From Stanieria sp964562685 (GTDB taxonomy: Bacteria; Cyanobacteriota; Cyanobacteriia; Cyanobacteriales; Xenococcaceae): a stretch of 64,000 bases of DNA. Location of the stretch: positions 5,995 through 69,994 of the forward strand of contig CAZLUP010000017.1 of NCBI GenBank assembly GCA_964562685.1, read 5' to 3'. The translations under genes were made by a program, and so were the position numbers. The stretch's first letter is position 1; the number at the start of each line of letters is the position of its first letter. Below, piece after piece: positions 17,245 through 26,219 of the stretch. The notes below the pieces were generated by a model. That model was not told the DNA's origin, did not search any database, and worked only from the letters and a program-made list of their open reading frames with translations.

Positions 17245-17727
17245 GTGAAAATTGTTTTTAATTCTTCTCCCCTAATTTTCCTGTCTCGGTTAAATTTTCT
17301 TGAATTATTTCTGCAATATGACTATCAATTTTATGTGCCTGAAATAGTTATTAATGAAATTAATGCCAAACAAGACGAAGCTAGTAATTATATCAATAAT
17401 TTAGTTACCAGTAAGAGTTTGATAGTCAAACAAATTAGTCTTTTTTCCCTAGCTAAAAGTATTAACGAACGTCTGGGTAGAGGAGAAGCAGAAGCGATCG
17501 CTTTAGGTACAGAATTACAATCTGACTATGTAATTTTAGATGATTTTGCTGCCCGACGCGAAGCGATTAGATTGGGCTTAAACGTCAAAGGAACACTAGC
17601 TATTATCAAAAAAATGATGGCGGACGAGCGAATAAAAATCGATGATTTAGACGAGTTTTATCAACAGTTATTACAGATTAAATTTCGGGTTAAACGCTCT
17701 ATTTTTGAGGCAATTTTTGCTGATTAA
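17245..17727 (+). CDS. DUF3368 PIN-domain toxin
   Basis: A 160-residue PIN-fold ribonuclease of the DUF3368 group, starting at GTG. VFNSSPLIFLSRL (4-16) is the first PIN strand, with Asn at the first metal site as in many DUF3368 proteins. VPEIVINEI (30-38), GRGEAEAIAL (78-87) and YVILDDFAARREA supply the acidic centre. LGLNVKGTLAIIKK is the DUF3368 C-terminal hallmark. Partner: the UPF0175 antitoxin 6 bp upstream. RNA cleavage is the expected activity; the target is unknown. Confidence 0.85.
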   Translation: MKIVFNSSPLIFLSRLNFLELFLQYDYQFYVPEIVINEINAKQDEASNYINNLVTSKSLIVKQISLFSLAKSINERLGRGEAEAIALGTELQSDYVILDDFAARREAIRLGLNVKGTLAIIKKMMADERIKIDDLDEFYQQLLQIKFRVKRSIFEAIFAD

Positions 17728-18406
17728 TATTTATCACGAGGTAAAGACTAGAATTTATCTTACCGTATTGGGCGACCCGCTTTGCGGTTGCCTTCGGCAC
17801 CGTCTTCCCTCCCCAATCAAACTAAAATAAAAAGATGATTCTCTCTCTCAAACCCATGAGTATCATCAAAATAATCACAATCAAACAGTATATCTTAGCT
17901 GTCTATTACACCTCATCTTATTGCTACAAATACGCCATTATCGATGACTACGGCACAGTCTACGAACCTGATGATATATTCTATTCCCCGCATATCAGCA
18001 GAACGGGAAGGAGGAGAGGCAATTAACACTGTTTCTAATTAGTTTTTAAATAGTGCGATCGCTTTTAGTTTGGTTAGTCCTCAGATTATAGCTCCGTCTT
18101 CGACTGAGCAGATGGAAATTGATCTTCTTCGAGAACGAAGTAACGTGATCGCTTTACTGTCCTCAATCAATATCTTAAGATTCACTCAATTAGTCGATGA
18201 GAAATGATGATTGCTCTTAACGTTGAAACTCGACTGATCAATGCTAGTAGCATCTATAGCAATTGGTAGTTCTTTAGTTGTTTGAGGTAGTAAATCAATT
18301 GTAAAAAAACTACCCTTGTAAGGGCGAAGAAAGTAGCAGTGAGAGAAATTTTGGAGGTGTTGGGGGTTAAGCAGTAGGACGGAAAGTCTACGGTTGGCGT
18401 GTAGCT
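17728..18406. other. intergenic with repeat and gene debris
   Basis: Contains the palindromic element at 17767-17817. An ORF at 17835-18026 (starts MILSLKPMSII) has no recognisable family and I do not trust it. A minus-strand stretch from about 18340 to 18190 reads LLPQTTKELPIAIDATSIDQ before a stop; it looks protein-like and could be transposase debris. No intact gene is supported. Confidence 0.4.
17767..17817. repeat. nested palindromic mini-repeat
   Basis: The outer arms ATTGG/CCAAT enclose an imperfect hairpin, GGCGACCCGC-TT-TGCGGTTGCC. It sits directly after the toxin-antitoxin pair. Its general build resembles the other GC-rich mini-repeats in this AT-rich window, but the sequence differs from the GAGGGGCTGTC class. 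Confidence 0.5.
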
Positions 18407-18751
18407 TTAAAGTTCTTTGAATAAAAGATCGGTTTTGGCTGCCATAATAAAATCATTATGATGAAGTCCTCCAATGGCGTGAGTCCACCAGGTAACGGTA
18501 ACTTTCCCCCATTCCGTAAGTAACGCAGGATGATGTCCTTCTGCCTCAGCAATTTGTCCTACCAGATTAGTAAAAGCTAATGCCCTTTGAAAATCAGGAA
18601 ACTGATAAACTCTTTGCAAATGTAATTCCCCGTGAGTCTCAATCACATTCCAGTCGGGAATTTGAGTTTTATATCTCTTAATTTCTTCTTCTGTAGCTGG
18701 AGGCAAACTTCCCGTACAGGGAACGCATTTTTGTTCTAGTAATTCCGTCAT
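18407..18751 (-). CDS. phhB: 4a-hydroxytetrahydrobiopterin dehydratase
   Basis: A 114-residue pterin-4a-carbinolamine dehydratase, which dehydrates the 4a-carbinolamine to the quinonoid pterin in pterin recycling. Its core is AEAEGHHPALLTEWGKVTVTWWTHAIGGLHHNDFIMA: the HHP motif and the later His pair form the active site. WNVIETHGELHLQRVYQFPDF (about 34-54) is the family's N-terminal sheet. The length and order are normal. It is divergent from the second psb34-like gene. Confidence 0.93.
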   Translation of the reverse strand: MTELLEQKCVPCTGSLPPATEEEIKRYKTQIPDWNVIETHGELHLQRVYQFPDFQRALAFTNLVGQIAEAEGHHPALLTEWGKVTVTWWTHAIGGLHHNDFIMAAKTDLLFKEL

Positions 18752-18837
18752 GATTCTTTTCCTTTTTGATTAACTATCTTTATTGATAGTATAAAAATCT
18801 CTTTGTCAAGATATTCTTTACAAAACTCAATATTATT

Positions 18838-18855
18838 GTTACATTAGTTTACATA
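18838..18855 (+). promoter_or_regulatory. HLR1 motif (predicted RpaB site), second psb34-like gene
   Basis: GTTACATT-AG-TTTACATA, again a full HLR1 consensus. The stretch from GTCAAGATATT through the motif is nearly the same as upstream of copy 1, so the promoter was duplicated with the gene. Confidence 0.75.
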
Positions 18856-18869
18856 GAGAAGTTAATGTT

Positions 18870-18892
18870 CTTTTTGAGGCAACCTCAAAAAG
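18870..18892 (+). other. leader hairpin upstream of psb34-like copy 2
   Basis: A perfect 10-bp stem, CTTTTTGAGG-CAA-CCTCAAAAAG, between the HLR1 box and the start codon. It is absent from copy 1. It might act in the 5' UTR or be a remnant insertion. Confidence 0.55.
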
Positions 18893-18926
18893 CTGCGTTG
18901 ACTGCATAAATATAGGAAAAACAATT

Positions 18927-19097
18927 ATGTATACCACTCAATTAGACAACGGAACTCTTAACAACTACGCTGTTGAGCCTAGAATGAGCTATCAAGAATA
19001 TCCAACAGTGTGGGAACAAAAACGCTATCTCCAGCAAGGCGCGATCGCAGCTTTCTTCGTTACAGCCTTAGTTTTAGTTTCAGTAGCAGTCAGCTAA
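18927..19097 (+). CDS. psb34: ssl1498/Psb34-family small light-stress membrane protein, copy 2
   Basis: A 56-residue protein that I translated by hand; it is the paralogue of the gene at 10397-10567. The first 18 residues are identical. The middle differs (RMSYQEYPTVWEQKRYLQQ) and the single helix is GAIAAFFVTALVLVSVAVS. As for copy 1, the assignment is to the Ssl1498/Psb34 group that binds photosystem II assembly intermediates. It has the same HLR1 promoter, but with an extra leader hairpin and two terminators downstream, so the two copies may differ in output. The conserved N-terminus suggests both bind the same partner. Confidence 0.75.
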   Translation: MYTTQLDNGTLNNYAVEPRMSYQEYPTVWEQKRYLQQGAIAAFFVTALVLVSVAVS

Positions 19098-19146
19098 AAG
19101 TTTTTCAGCATCGATATCTCTCATTAATATTGGATTTCTCCTGATG

Positions 19147-19173
19147 AACCTTGGTATGAGTGCCGAGGTTTTT
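19147..19173 (+). terminator. rho-independent terminator after psb34-like copy 2
   Basis: AACCTTGG, a short loop, CCGAGGTT and TTTT. The stem includes one G-T pair. Confidence 0.7.
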
Positions 19174-19229
19174 TGCTGTTTAAGGAGTAAAAAGTCTAAA
19201 ACTAGAGCGAAAATAATTTTCAATCATTG

Positions 19230-19255
19230 ACCTCGGTAACAGTGCCGAGGTTTTT
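19230..19255 (+). terminator. second tandem terminator
   Basis: ACCTCGG-TAACAGTG-CCGAGGT followed by TTTT. It nearly repeats the preceding terminator. Confidence 0.65.
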
Positions 19256-19277
19256 GCTTACTGAAGCACGTCGAGTT

Positions 19278-19544
19278 TTAAAGCTTGAGGTTTTCCCATT
19301 TCTCTTTAGTTGGTTTGAATAGGGGCGATTCGCGAATCTCCCTTACTTTCTCTTTGATTTGACTCAAGGAGAGGGAGTTAGTTATGGCATCTCCGAGTAA
19401 CTGTTGTCTGAGTTCTTCATTTTTAACAGATGCGATCGCTTTGGCTTTGGTGTATTCAATCTGACCACTTCTAAGAGCAGAGAGAACATCTTTGGGGAGA
19501 TTAAGGAGAGGTAGACGATTGCCGATAAAAGAGTCTAATTCCAT
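19278..19544 (-). pseudogene. truncated ParB-like DNA-binding domain
   Basis: An 88-residue ORF equal to the middle HTH part of ParB/Spo0J proteins. RLPLLNLPKDVLSALRSGQI (9-28) and EYTKAKAIASVKNEELRQQLL (29-49) match the stretch after the recognition helix, and SLSLSQIKEKVREI is the following helix. The ParB CTPase N-terminus (GERR box) and the dimerisation C-terminus are missing. A TAG lies two codons before the ATG. It is probably a gene relic, though a short stand-alone DNA-binding protein cannot be excluded. Confidence 0.6.
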
Positions 19545-19747
19545 CTGCTACTATTGCTTTAACCAACGATTGAATTTTAGTAACTCATAACGTCCGAGAA
19601 TTTAGCCGAGTTAGAGGATTGAAGTTAGAAGATTGGGAGAGCATTTGATTTTTAACCACTATTAGCGATCGCTTTTGTTTTCATTTCAGAGCCAAAAATG
19701 TACTAAAAAAGTACTATTGTAGAAAAAATTGCTAATATCATAACCAG

Positions 19748-22120
19748 TTGCCTTCCTTGGAATCGATCATGTCATTGGATTCGGATCGTCTTGCTTCTAC
19801 TCTTGCTAATTTACCCTCAACTGATTTAGAACAATCTGCTTGGCTAGAATTAAAATTACAGCAACTACGTAGTAGTTTACGCCCAGGACAAGAAAGTCTA
19901 GCTAATTGGAATGGTGGGTTAATGGCTGTTTCTGCCGTACCTGGTGCAGGAAAGTCTCATAGTTTAGCCGTAGCAGCAGCGATCGCAATAGCTAAACATC
20001 AACTCCACAGTCGTAAGCAATTAGTTATTGTCACTTATACTCGTTCGGCAGCAGCAAGTATTAAAACTAAAATCCGTAATCTTTTAAAAGAGTTGTATTT
20101 ACCACCAGGTGGTTTTATAGTTCAGACTCTCCACGGTTTAGCTTTAAATATTGCTAATTCTCAGCGAGAGTTATCAGGATTAAATTTGGATCGAGTTACT
20201 ATTGCCGTACCTACGGTTGGTCATCGGGTAATTAAGGGTGCGGTCGATAAATGGATTGCAGGAAACCCTCGTCGTTACGCAATGCTGATCGAAGGAATTC
20301 AGTTTGATGGAGAAGAAACCGAAAGATTACGCCGACAATCGGTATTAAGAACCGAGATTTTGCCTAATTTAACTTATACAGTTGTAAGAGAAGCCAAAAG
20401 TTCTGGATTACTGCCAGAAGACTTACAGAAATTGAGTCAATTTGCCAGCGATGAATACGGAATTTTAGAGATTGCAGCAGGATTGTATCAACAATATCAA
20501 CAACTAATGCGATCGCGTAATTTAATTGATTACGATGACATGATTCTGGCTGCTTTACGGGTATTGGAGTATGAACCGATGGGTCAGTTATGGCAAAATC
20601 AAGTTTATGCAGTATTTGAAGATGAAGCACAAGATTCTAGCCCCCTACAAGCCAAATTAATCTCTATTTTGGCTGAAAATGCCCTCGATCCCAATTTACC
20701 TGCTAATTTAGTGCGAGTGGGAGATCCGAATCAAGCAATTAATTCTACTTTTACTCCCGCAGATCCAATTTACTTCAATTGGTTTTGTCGTCGTTGTGAA
20801 CAACAAGGCAACTTTGCCACCATGAATCAGGCAGGAAGAAGTAGTGAGATTATTATTAAAGCAGCTAATTTTGCTTTGAAATGGATGAATCAGCAGGAAA
20901 ACAAAGAAAATAATTTGGATTTACCGTTTCGTTTACAAGATATCGCTCTTGTGGATCAACATGATCCTCAACCAGAAGCCAATCCCCAACCCGAAGGAGA
21001 AGGGTTAGAAATTTATCAACCTGATGATGTTTATCATACTGTTACCTTGATTGGGAAACGAGTCAAAAAATTACTGGAAGCAAATCCCTCAAGAAACGCT
21101 GCTATTTTAGTTCGGGAAAATCGTCAAGGACGTTTCCTCGCCGAACAACTCGCTTATTTACAAAGAGAACACCACATTAGAGTTTATGAAGTAGGGGAAG
21201 TAGATAGACATTCCCAAATCCCCGAAGAAATTCTCAAACTTCTCCAATTTATTTATCGTCCCCATTCACCAGATAACCTCAAAGCAGCTTTAGAAGTAAT
21301 TGAACAACGAGGTTTAATTGCTACTCAAGATTTAAACGCCCTAGCTACCTTTCCCGAACAATTTCTCTATCCGACTCCCCTGCAACCTCAAGCTAAACCT
21401 CACATCGAACAAGCCCGTCGTTACTGCTGCAATATCTTACGCGCCCGCATCGAATTACCCCATTATCAGTTGATTCCTTTTTTGGGAATGACTTTGAAAT
21501 ATACTGGTTCAGAATTAGCTACGGTACAAAAATTATCCGAACGAGTCAATCAACAAATAACTGGACATAGTTCGCTGCCGAATACTATTCGCGCCCTCGA
21601 AGAAATAGTTAGTTCTGAAAAATTTGAAGCAGTCGAAGAAGATCATGACGATCAATATACTCGTCAAGGACAACTTACTATTATTACCATGCACAAAGCC
21701 AAAGGCTTAGATTGGGATTATGTCTTTATTCCTTTTTTACACGAAGATATTTTACCAGGTCAACCTTGGATTCCAACTTCAGGCAGGTTTCTCGGTAACT
21801 ATACCTTAGCAGAAGTAGCTCGCGCCCAAATAAGAGCGATCGTTCACAATCAATATCAAGGAGAAATTGAATCACTTTTGATTCCTCAACCTCTAGAAGC
21901 TTGGCGAGAAGCAGGAAAATTGAAACAAGCTGAAGAATTTCGTTTGTTGTACGTCGCCATGACTAGGGCAAAACGATTATTGTGGATGTCCGCAGCAGCA
22001 ATTGGTCCTTTTCGTTGGAATACTTTTCGCGGTGATAAACCAACCAATTTACAAAGTAAAAAACCCTGTCCTGTTTTACCTGCTTTAGCGCGTCAGTTTC
22101 CTGAGTCAGTTATGGAGTAA
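19748..22120 (+). CDS. UvrD/Rep-like superfamily 1 DNA helicase
   Basis: A 790-residue ATP-dependent 3'-5' helicase of superfamily 1A. In order: SAVPGAGKSHS (Walker A, 62-72), VTYTRSAAASIKTKI (motif Ia), IDYDDMI, AVFEDEAQDSSPLQ (Walker B), RVGDPNQAINSTF (motif III region), TIITMHKAKGLDWDYVFIPF (motif V) and LLYVAMTRAKRLLWMS (motif VI). It differs from housekeeping UvrD in length and lacks the PcrA C-terminal tail, so it is a cyanobacterial variant involved in repair or recombination. TTG at 19748 gives the longest frame; the ATG at 19769, seven codons on, is an equally likely start. Confidence 0.88.
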   Translation: MPSLESIMSLDSDRLASTLANLPSTDLEQSAWLELKLQQLRSSLRPGQESLANWNGGLMAVSAVPGAGKSHSLAVAAAIAIAKHQLHSRKQLVIVTYTRSAAASIKTKIRNLLKELYLPPGGFIVQTLHGLALNIANSQRELSGLNLDRVTIAVPTVGHRVIKGAVDKWIAGNPRRYAMLIEGIQFDGEETERLRRQSVLRTEILPNLTYTVVREAKSSGLLPEDLQKLSQFASDEYGILEIAAGLYQQYQQLMRSRNLIDYDDMILAALRVLEYEPMGQLWQNQVYAVFEDEAQDSSPLQAKLISILAENALDPNLPANLVRVGDPNQAINSTFTPADPIYFNWFCRRCEQQGNFATMNQAGRSSEIIIKAANFALKWMNQQENKENNLDLPFRLQDIALVDQHDPQPEANPQPEGEGLEIYQPDDVYHTVTLIGKRVKKLLEANPSRNAAILVRENRQGRFLAEQLAYLQREHHIRVYEVGEVDRHSQIPEEILKLLQFIYRPHSPDNLKAALEVIEQRGLIATQDLNALATFPEQFLYPTPLQPQAKPHIEQARRYCCNILRARIELPHYQLIPFLGMTLKYTGSELATVQKLSERVNQQITGHSSLPNTIRALEEIVSSEKFEAVEEDHDDQYTRQGQLTIITMHKAKGLDWDYVFIPFLHEDILPGQPWIPTSGRFLGNYTLAEVARAQIRAIVHNQYQGEIESLLIPQPLEAWREAGKLKQAEEFRLLYVAMTRAKRLLWMSAAAIGPFRWNTFRGDKPTNLQSKKPCPVLPALARQFPESVME

Positions 22121-22325
22121 AAAATTTTGGTTAAGTGCGATCGCTTTATTTAAGCTTAAATTCTAAATCCTTTCTATAGAAGCGTCGTTTCTTTTATCGA
22201 TCAAGATCAAACCTCTTGGCATCTTATCTTACGTCTGGTTCAGTTAAAAACCAAGAGTCGATCATTGAAAAATTGCGAAAAATTTAAATTAACTAATTAA
22301 AGCGATCGCTACTATTCTAAATTAA

Positions 22326-23009
22326 TTAAAAATTATATCCCAGTCCTAACAGCAATCCTACATCTGTACTATCAATAAATTTAACATTCACACCTGCATT
22401 AGCAGTAAACACCGAAGATATAGGAATATCTAAACCACCGGTAGCTACTAACCCAACGGTATCATCTCCACCTGTTGAAAGTGATAATCCAGCACCTACA
22501 TAAGGAGCTACACTAAATTCAGCATCTGGGACTTCTCTGCTGAAAAAATCGACTGTTACAGGCAAAATAAAAGTTGCATCTCCACTAATCAAAGCAGAAG
22601 GACGGAAAGATACGGTGTCAGTTAAACCTATTTTACTAATTACAGCAAATGAACTGTCTCCGATCGCAGTCTCGCCATCAATACCTATATTACCACCAAT
22701 ACCAAAATAACTAGAACCTGAACGAGTTGTTCTTCCTGGTTGAACCTCAAAATCTGTTTGTGCTATTTCAGTTGATGTAGAGGTATTGTTTAATCTAGAA
22801 GCAGAAGTTAATTGTTGAAAATTATTAGAATTAATGGCTGATATTCCTTGAAGAGAATCAGATTTTTTCTCAACGTTTTGGTTAGCTTTTGGTTGAATTT
22901 CCTTGATTTTTGTTTCAGCTTGAGATGGTTGTCCAGTTAAGAAAATATAAGAAGTAGCCAGTCCAATAATTGCCAAATTGTTTACTCCAAAAAATAAATT
23001 CATAGTCAC
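22326..23009 (-). CDS. secreted/outer-membrane β-barrel-like protein
   Basis: A 227-residue protein with a signal peptide (about 1-31, ending GQPSQAE). A low-complexity linker follows (about 32-85). From there the C-terminal two thirds alternate glycine-rich strands: SSYFGIGGNIGIDG, FAVISKIGLTDTVSFRPS, ATFILPVTVDFF, VAPYVGAGLSLS and FTANAGVNVKFIDSTDVGLL. It ends GLGYNF with a terminal aromatic, the pattern of small outer-membrane β-barrels. Function unknown. Confidence 0.65.
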   Translation of the reverse strand: MTMNLFFGVNNLAIIGLATSYIFLTGQPSQAETKIKEIQPKANQNVEKKSDSLQGISAINSNNFQQLTSASRLNNTSTSTEIAQTDFEVQPGRTTRSGSSYFGIGGNIGIDGETAIGDSSFAVISKIGLTDTVSFRPSALISGDATFILPVTVDFFSREVPDAEFSVAPYVGAGLSLSTGGDDTVGLVATGGLDIPISSVFTANAGVNVKFIDSTDVGLLLGLGYNF

Positions 23010-23322
23010 CTATATCTTTAAAATTTATTTGAACAGAAATTAAGATTAATTCTTTACTTTTCTAATTTAAAGATTATTTGTGACAAAAAAATGACCAAGA
23101 AGTAAGATTTTGATTTTGAAATTTATTTTTAAACTATAATTTTTATTGCTTGAGAGGGATGTAATTTTTAGCCAATTGGAGCAATAGCTAACCCTAAGAA
23201 GAGTATATTTATTCAAAAATTTTATGCTCAATAGATTATCCTTACAAGCAATTTATTGATTTTGCTTTGTTATCTTCATATCGCTGTTTAATTAACCATT
23301 TCATCAAGCCGATAAAAATTCA
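23010..23322. other. AT-rich intergenic
   Basis: Nothing recognisable apart from AT-rich sequence; the nrt operon terminator follows at 23323-23353. Confidence 0.3.
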
Positions 23323-23353
23323 AAAAAATCTCTTCCACTTTAGAGTAGAAGAG
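23323..23353 (-). terminator. nrt operon terminator
   Basis: Read on the minus strand: CTCTTCTACT, a 4-nt loop, AGTGGAAGAG, then A and seven Ts. It lies about 40 bp downstream of the nrtD stop. Confidence 0.75.
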
Positions 23354-23394
23354 AAAAAAGAGACAATGAACAACTAAAAAACTGACAATCTTAA

Positions 23395-24237
23395 TTAGGC
23401 TGCATCATCATGAGCAAAACGATTGTAGAGAAAATCGAGGGCATAATTACGCAAATCATAATATTCTGGTTGTTCCATGATTTGATCTCGGTTGCGTGGA
23501 CGGGGAAAATCAATATTCATAATTTCCCCAATGCTAGCAGCAGGATCATTAGTCATCATAACTAACCTATCTGCCAAAAATAATGCCTCATCGATATCGT
23601 GAGTGATCATCAAAACAGTACAACGATGATCGTTCCAAATTTTCAGCAATTCTTCTTGTAGTTCCTCTTTAGTGATAGCATCTAAAGCTCCAAAAGGTTC
23701 GTCTAAAATTAAAACTTCTGGACGAATTGCTAATGCCCTGGCAATGGAAACTCTTTGTTTCATCCCACCAGAGATTTGAGTTGGTTTTTTTTCTGCTGCT
23801 TCAGTTAAACCTACTAAAGCTAGATGATCTCTAACAATAGCGCGTTTTTCCTGTTCGGGTTTGTTGGGATGAACCGAATCAACTGCTAGGTAAACATTAT
23901 CAAATACTGTTAGCCAAGGTAATAAGGCATAGTTTTGAAATACTACCATGCGATCGGGTCCTGGTTCGGTAATAGTTTTTCCACCTACTGTTACTGAACC
24001 AGTTGTAGGATGAGCAAAACCAGAAACCATATTTAAAAGAGTAGATTTACCGCAACCGGAGTGACCAATAACACAGATAAATTCTCCTTCGTTAACAGTT
24101 AAATTGACGTTTTCTAAAACAGTATAAGGTCCTGTAGGAGTTGGGTAAACTTTCGAGACTCCTTCAATATTAAGGAAGGAAGCATTTTGAATCGGACGGG
24201 GTTGAAATTGTAATACTTGTTTATTGGAAGCTTGCAT
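23395..24237 (-). CDS. nrtD: nitrate ABC transporter ATP-binding protein NrtD
   Basis: A 280-residue ATPase of the nitrate/nitrite transporter. FICVIGHSGCGKSTLLNMV (Walker A), VVFQNYALLPWLTV (Q-loop), QISGGMKQRVSIARALAI (signature), EVLILDEPFGALDAIT (Walker B) and MLITHD-type switch (MITHDIDEAL) are all intact. In known cyanobacterial systems NrtD pairs with the ATPase half of NrtC on the membrane subunit NrtB. It is last in the operon nrtA-B-C-D and is followed by a terminator. It provides the reference for what nrtC has lost. Confidence 0.95.
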   Translation of the reverse strand: MQASNKQVLQFQPRPIQNASFLNIEGVSKVYPTPTGPYTVLENVNLTVNEGEFICVIGHSGCGKSTLLNMVSGFAHPTTGSVTVGGKTITEPGPDRMVVFQNYALLPWLTVFDNVYLAVDSVHPNKPEQEKRAIVRDHLALVGLTEAAEKKPTQISGGMKQRVSIARALAIRPEVLILDEPFGALDAITKEELQEELLKIWNDHRCTVLMITHDIDEALFLADRLVMMTNDPAASIGEIMNIDFPRPRNRDQIMEQPEYYDLRNYALDFLYNRFAHDDAA

Positions 24238-24337
24238 AATCTAGATAGGTAAAATTGAAAATAAAATTATTGGGGTTGTCATTTGTCTTTCGTCTTTTGT
24301 CTTTTGTAAGTTGCACTAGTATCTTTAGTTATCGATT

Positions 24338-24370
24338 AACCTAATGACTAATAACTAATGACCAATGACT
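24338..24370. repeat. short heptamer tandem repeats
   Basis: Copies of the TAATGAC / CAATGAC / TAACTAA type between nrtD and nrtC. It is the same class as at 27137-27207 and 48474-48530. Confidence 0.6.
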
Positions 24371-26160
24371 AAGCTGCAACGGGAGTTTGAGAATCAAAAT
24401 GGACTTCGGCGATGGTAAAGTTGCGTTCAATATCCAAGTGATTCAGATAACCAATGGGGTCTTCAGCATCAAAGACAATGCCATCAAATAACTGAATTGG
24501 GCTGCGACGATATTTAATATCTACTAATCCCAATTCTCTGGCAGCAGTACTAAAAGTACTAACTCGACAAACTCTTTCTAAAATTTCTACCCAGTTACGA
24601 GGAAAGGGAATATGTCCCCAACGTGCCATCTGAGTCATCATCCAGAGGTGTTCGGTACGACTGGGACGATTTAAACCATCACCAAAAAACATATGGTGGG
24701 CATATTCGACGTGTTGGTCGAGATTACAACTATAATTATTAGGACTTCCTAGTTGAATGTATTCTTCTTTGGTTGCTAGATAATTACGACTGGCTAATAT
24801 TTCTCTAATCTCTTGATGATGTGCTTCGTCGGCACAATAGCGACCAGCTTCTAACAGGGCTTTTACTAAGGCTACATGGGTATTAGGATAGCGATTTGCC
24901 CAATCTTCCCTGACTCCTAACACTTTTCCTGGATGTCCCTGCCAAATTTCCATGTCTGTCGCAACGGTAAAACCATGTCCTTCCATTGCTGCGCGAAGAT
25001 TCCAAGGTTCACCAACACAATAGCCATCAATTGTTCCTGCTTTTAAATCAGCTACCATTTGGGCTGGAGGAATAGTTTTAAGTTCCACATCTTGGTCAGG
25101 ATCGATGCCTCCTGCTGCTAACCAGTAGCGTAATAGAATATTGTGCATTGAGGAAGGATGTACCATACCCAAAGTATGTTTTTCGCCATCCAAAGCCAGT
25201 AACTTCTGTTTGTATTCAGCAGCAGTGATTACACCTTGGTCATAAAATTTCTTGGCTAAAGTAATCCCATTACCATTGCGAGTCATGGTTAAAGCGGTGA
25301 CTATGGGTAGCGGTCGATCTTGGTTTCCTCCTGCTGTTAACCAGGTGGGCATTCCTGCGGGCATTTGGGCTGCATCTAAATAACCCCCTGCAATACCATC
25401 GACAATCCCACGCCAACTAGTTTCTCTAACTAAACTAACTTCGTCTAAACCATGTTTGCTAAAGAAGCCTTTTTCTTGTGCTACTGCTAAAGGTGCGCAA
25501 GCAGTTAAGGGTACAAAACCAATTTCTAAATTGACTTTTTCTAAACCGTGACGGGCAACTACGGCAGTTTTCTTCGCACGTATTTTTTTGATGCGTTTTT
25601 GTTGATTGAGGAAGTAAATAATTTCGCTGCGGAGGCTGTAGTAACTAGGATGATTAACTACTTCCATGCGTTTGCGAGGACGGGGAATATCTACTTCTAA
25701 GATGCCACCAATTTTTGAACCAGGACCATTGGTAAGCATGACAATTTTGTCGGATAATAGAACTGCTTCATCGACATCGTGAGTTACCATGACAGAAGTA
25801 ACGTGGTATTGTTCACAAATTCGCATCAACTGTTCTTGAAGATTACCTCTGGTTAGAGCATCTAAAGCTCCAAAAGGTTCGTCCAATAATAATAGTTTAG
25901 GACGAATTGCCAAAGCACGAGCGATCGGGACCAGGTTCTTTAATTTTTTGTCCTTCTAAGGTGACAATGCCATCAGTGGGTAAATCTAAACCTGCAATCA
26001 TATTCAAAAGAGTTGATTTACCACAACCAGAGTGACCAATTAAGGATATAAATTCACCTTTTTTGATTTCTAGATCGATTCCTTTGAGGGCGACATATTC
26101 ACCACCGCCACTGAGGGGAAAAACTTTTTCAATTTGATCTACTGCAACAAATACGCTCAT
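24369..26160 (-). pseudogene. nrtC: nrtC with internal deletion of the ATPase core and frameshift
   Basis: NrtC normally joins an ATPase domain to a NrtA-like domain. Here the frame from the ATG at 26160 encodes the Walker A part (SLIGHSGCGKSTLLNMIAGL) up to KEPGPDR, then shifts to SCFGNSS and a stop at 25897. The next frame resumes at IARALAIRPKLLLLDEPFGA, with Walker B and the complete C-terminal NrtA-like domain. By alignment with NrtD about 68 codons are missing, including the Q-loop and the ISGGM signature. The junction (25921-25927) is the single heptamer CGATCGC on the minus strand, expected at both edges of the lost piece. Without repair the protein cannot form a working ATPase. An assembly error is the alternative. 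Confidence 0.88.
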
Positions 26161-26184
26161 GATTTTTACCATCAAATTAATATA

Positions 26185-26213
26185 GTAGGGGCATGGCAAT
26201 GCCATGCCCCTAC
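26185..26213. repeat. 29-bp perfect palindrome between nrtB and nrtC
   Basis: 14-bp arms GTAGGGGCATGGCA and TGCCATGCCCCTAC around a single A. A related 29-bp palindrome with the same arm length and GTA...TAC ends lies at 30654-30682. In an operon it would form a very stable intercistronic hairpin and could set the nrtA-nrtB versus nrtC-nrtD ratio. Confidence 0.8.
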
Positions 26214-26219
26214 ATAGTT

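Noticed and set aside
17835..18026. 63-codon ORF after the PIN toxin
   Set aside because: No ribosome site, no family and located in repeat debris; not supported.
18190..18340. Transposase debris on the minus strand
   Set aside because: One protein-like stretch only; no DDE motif or repeats, so no mobile element is claimed.
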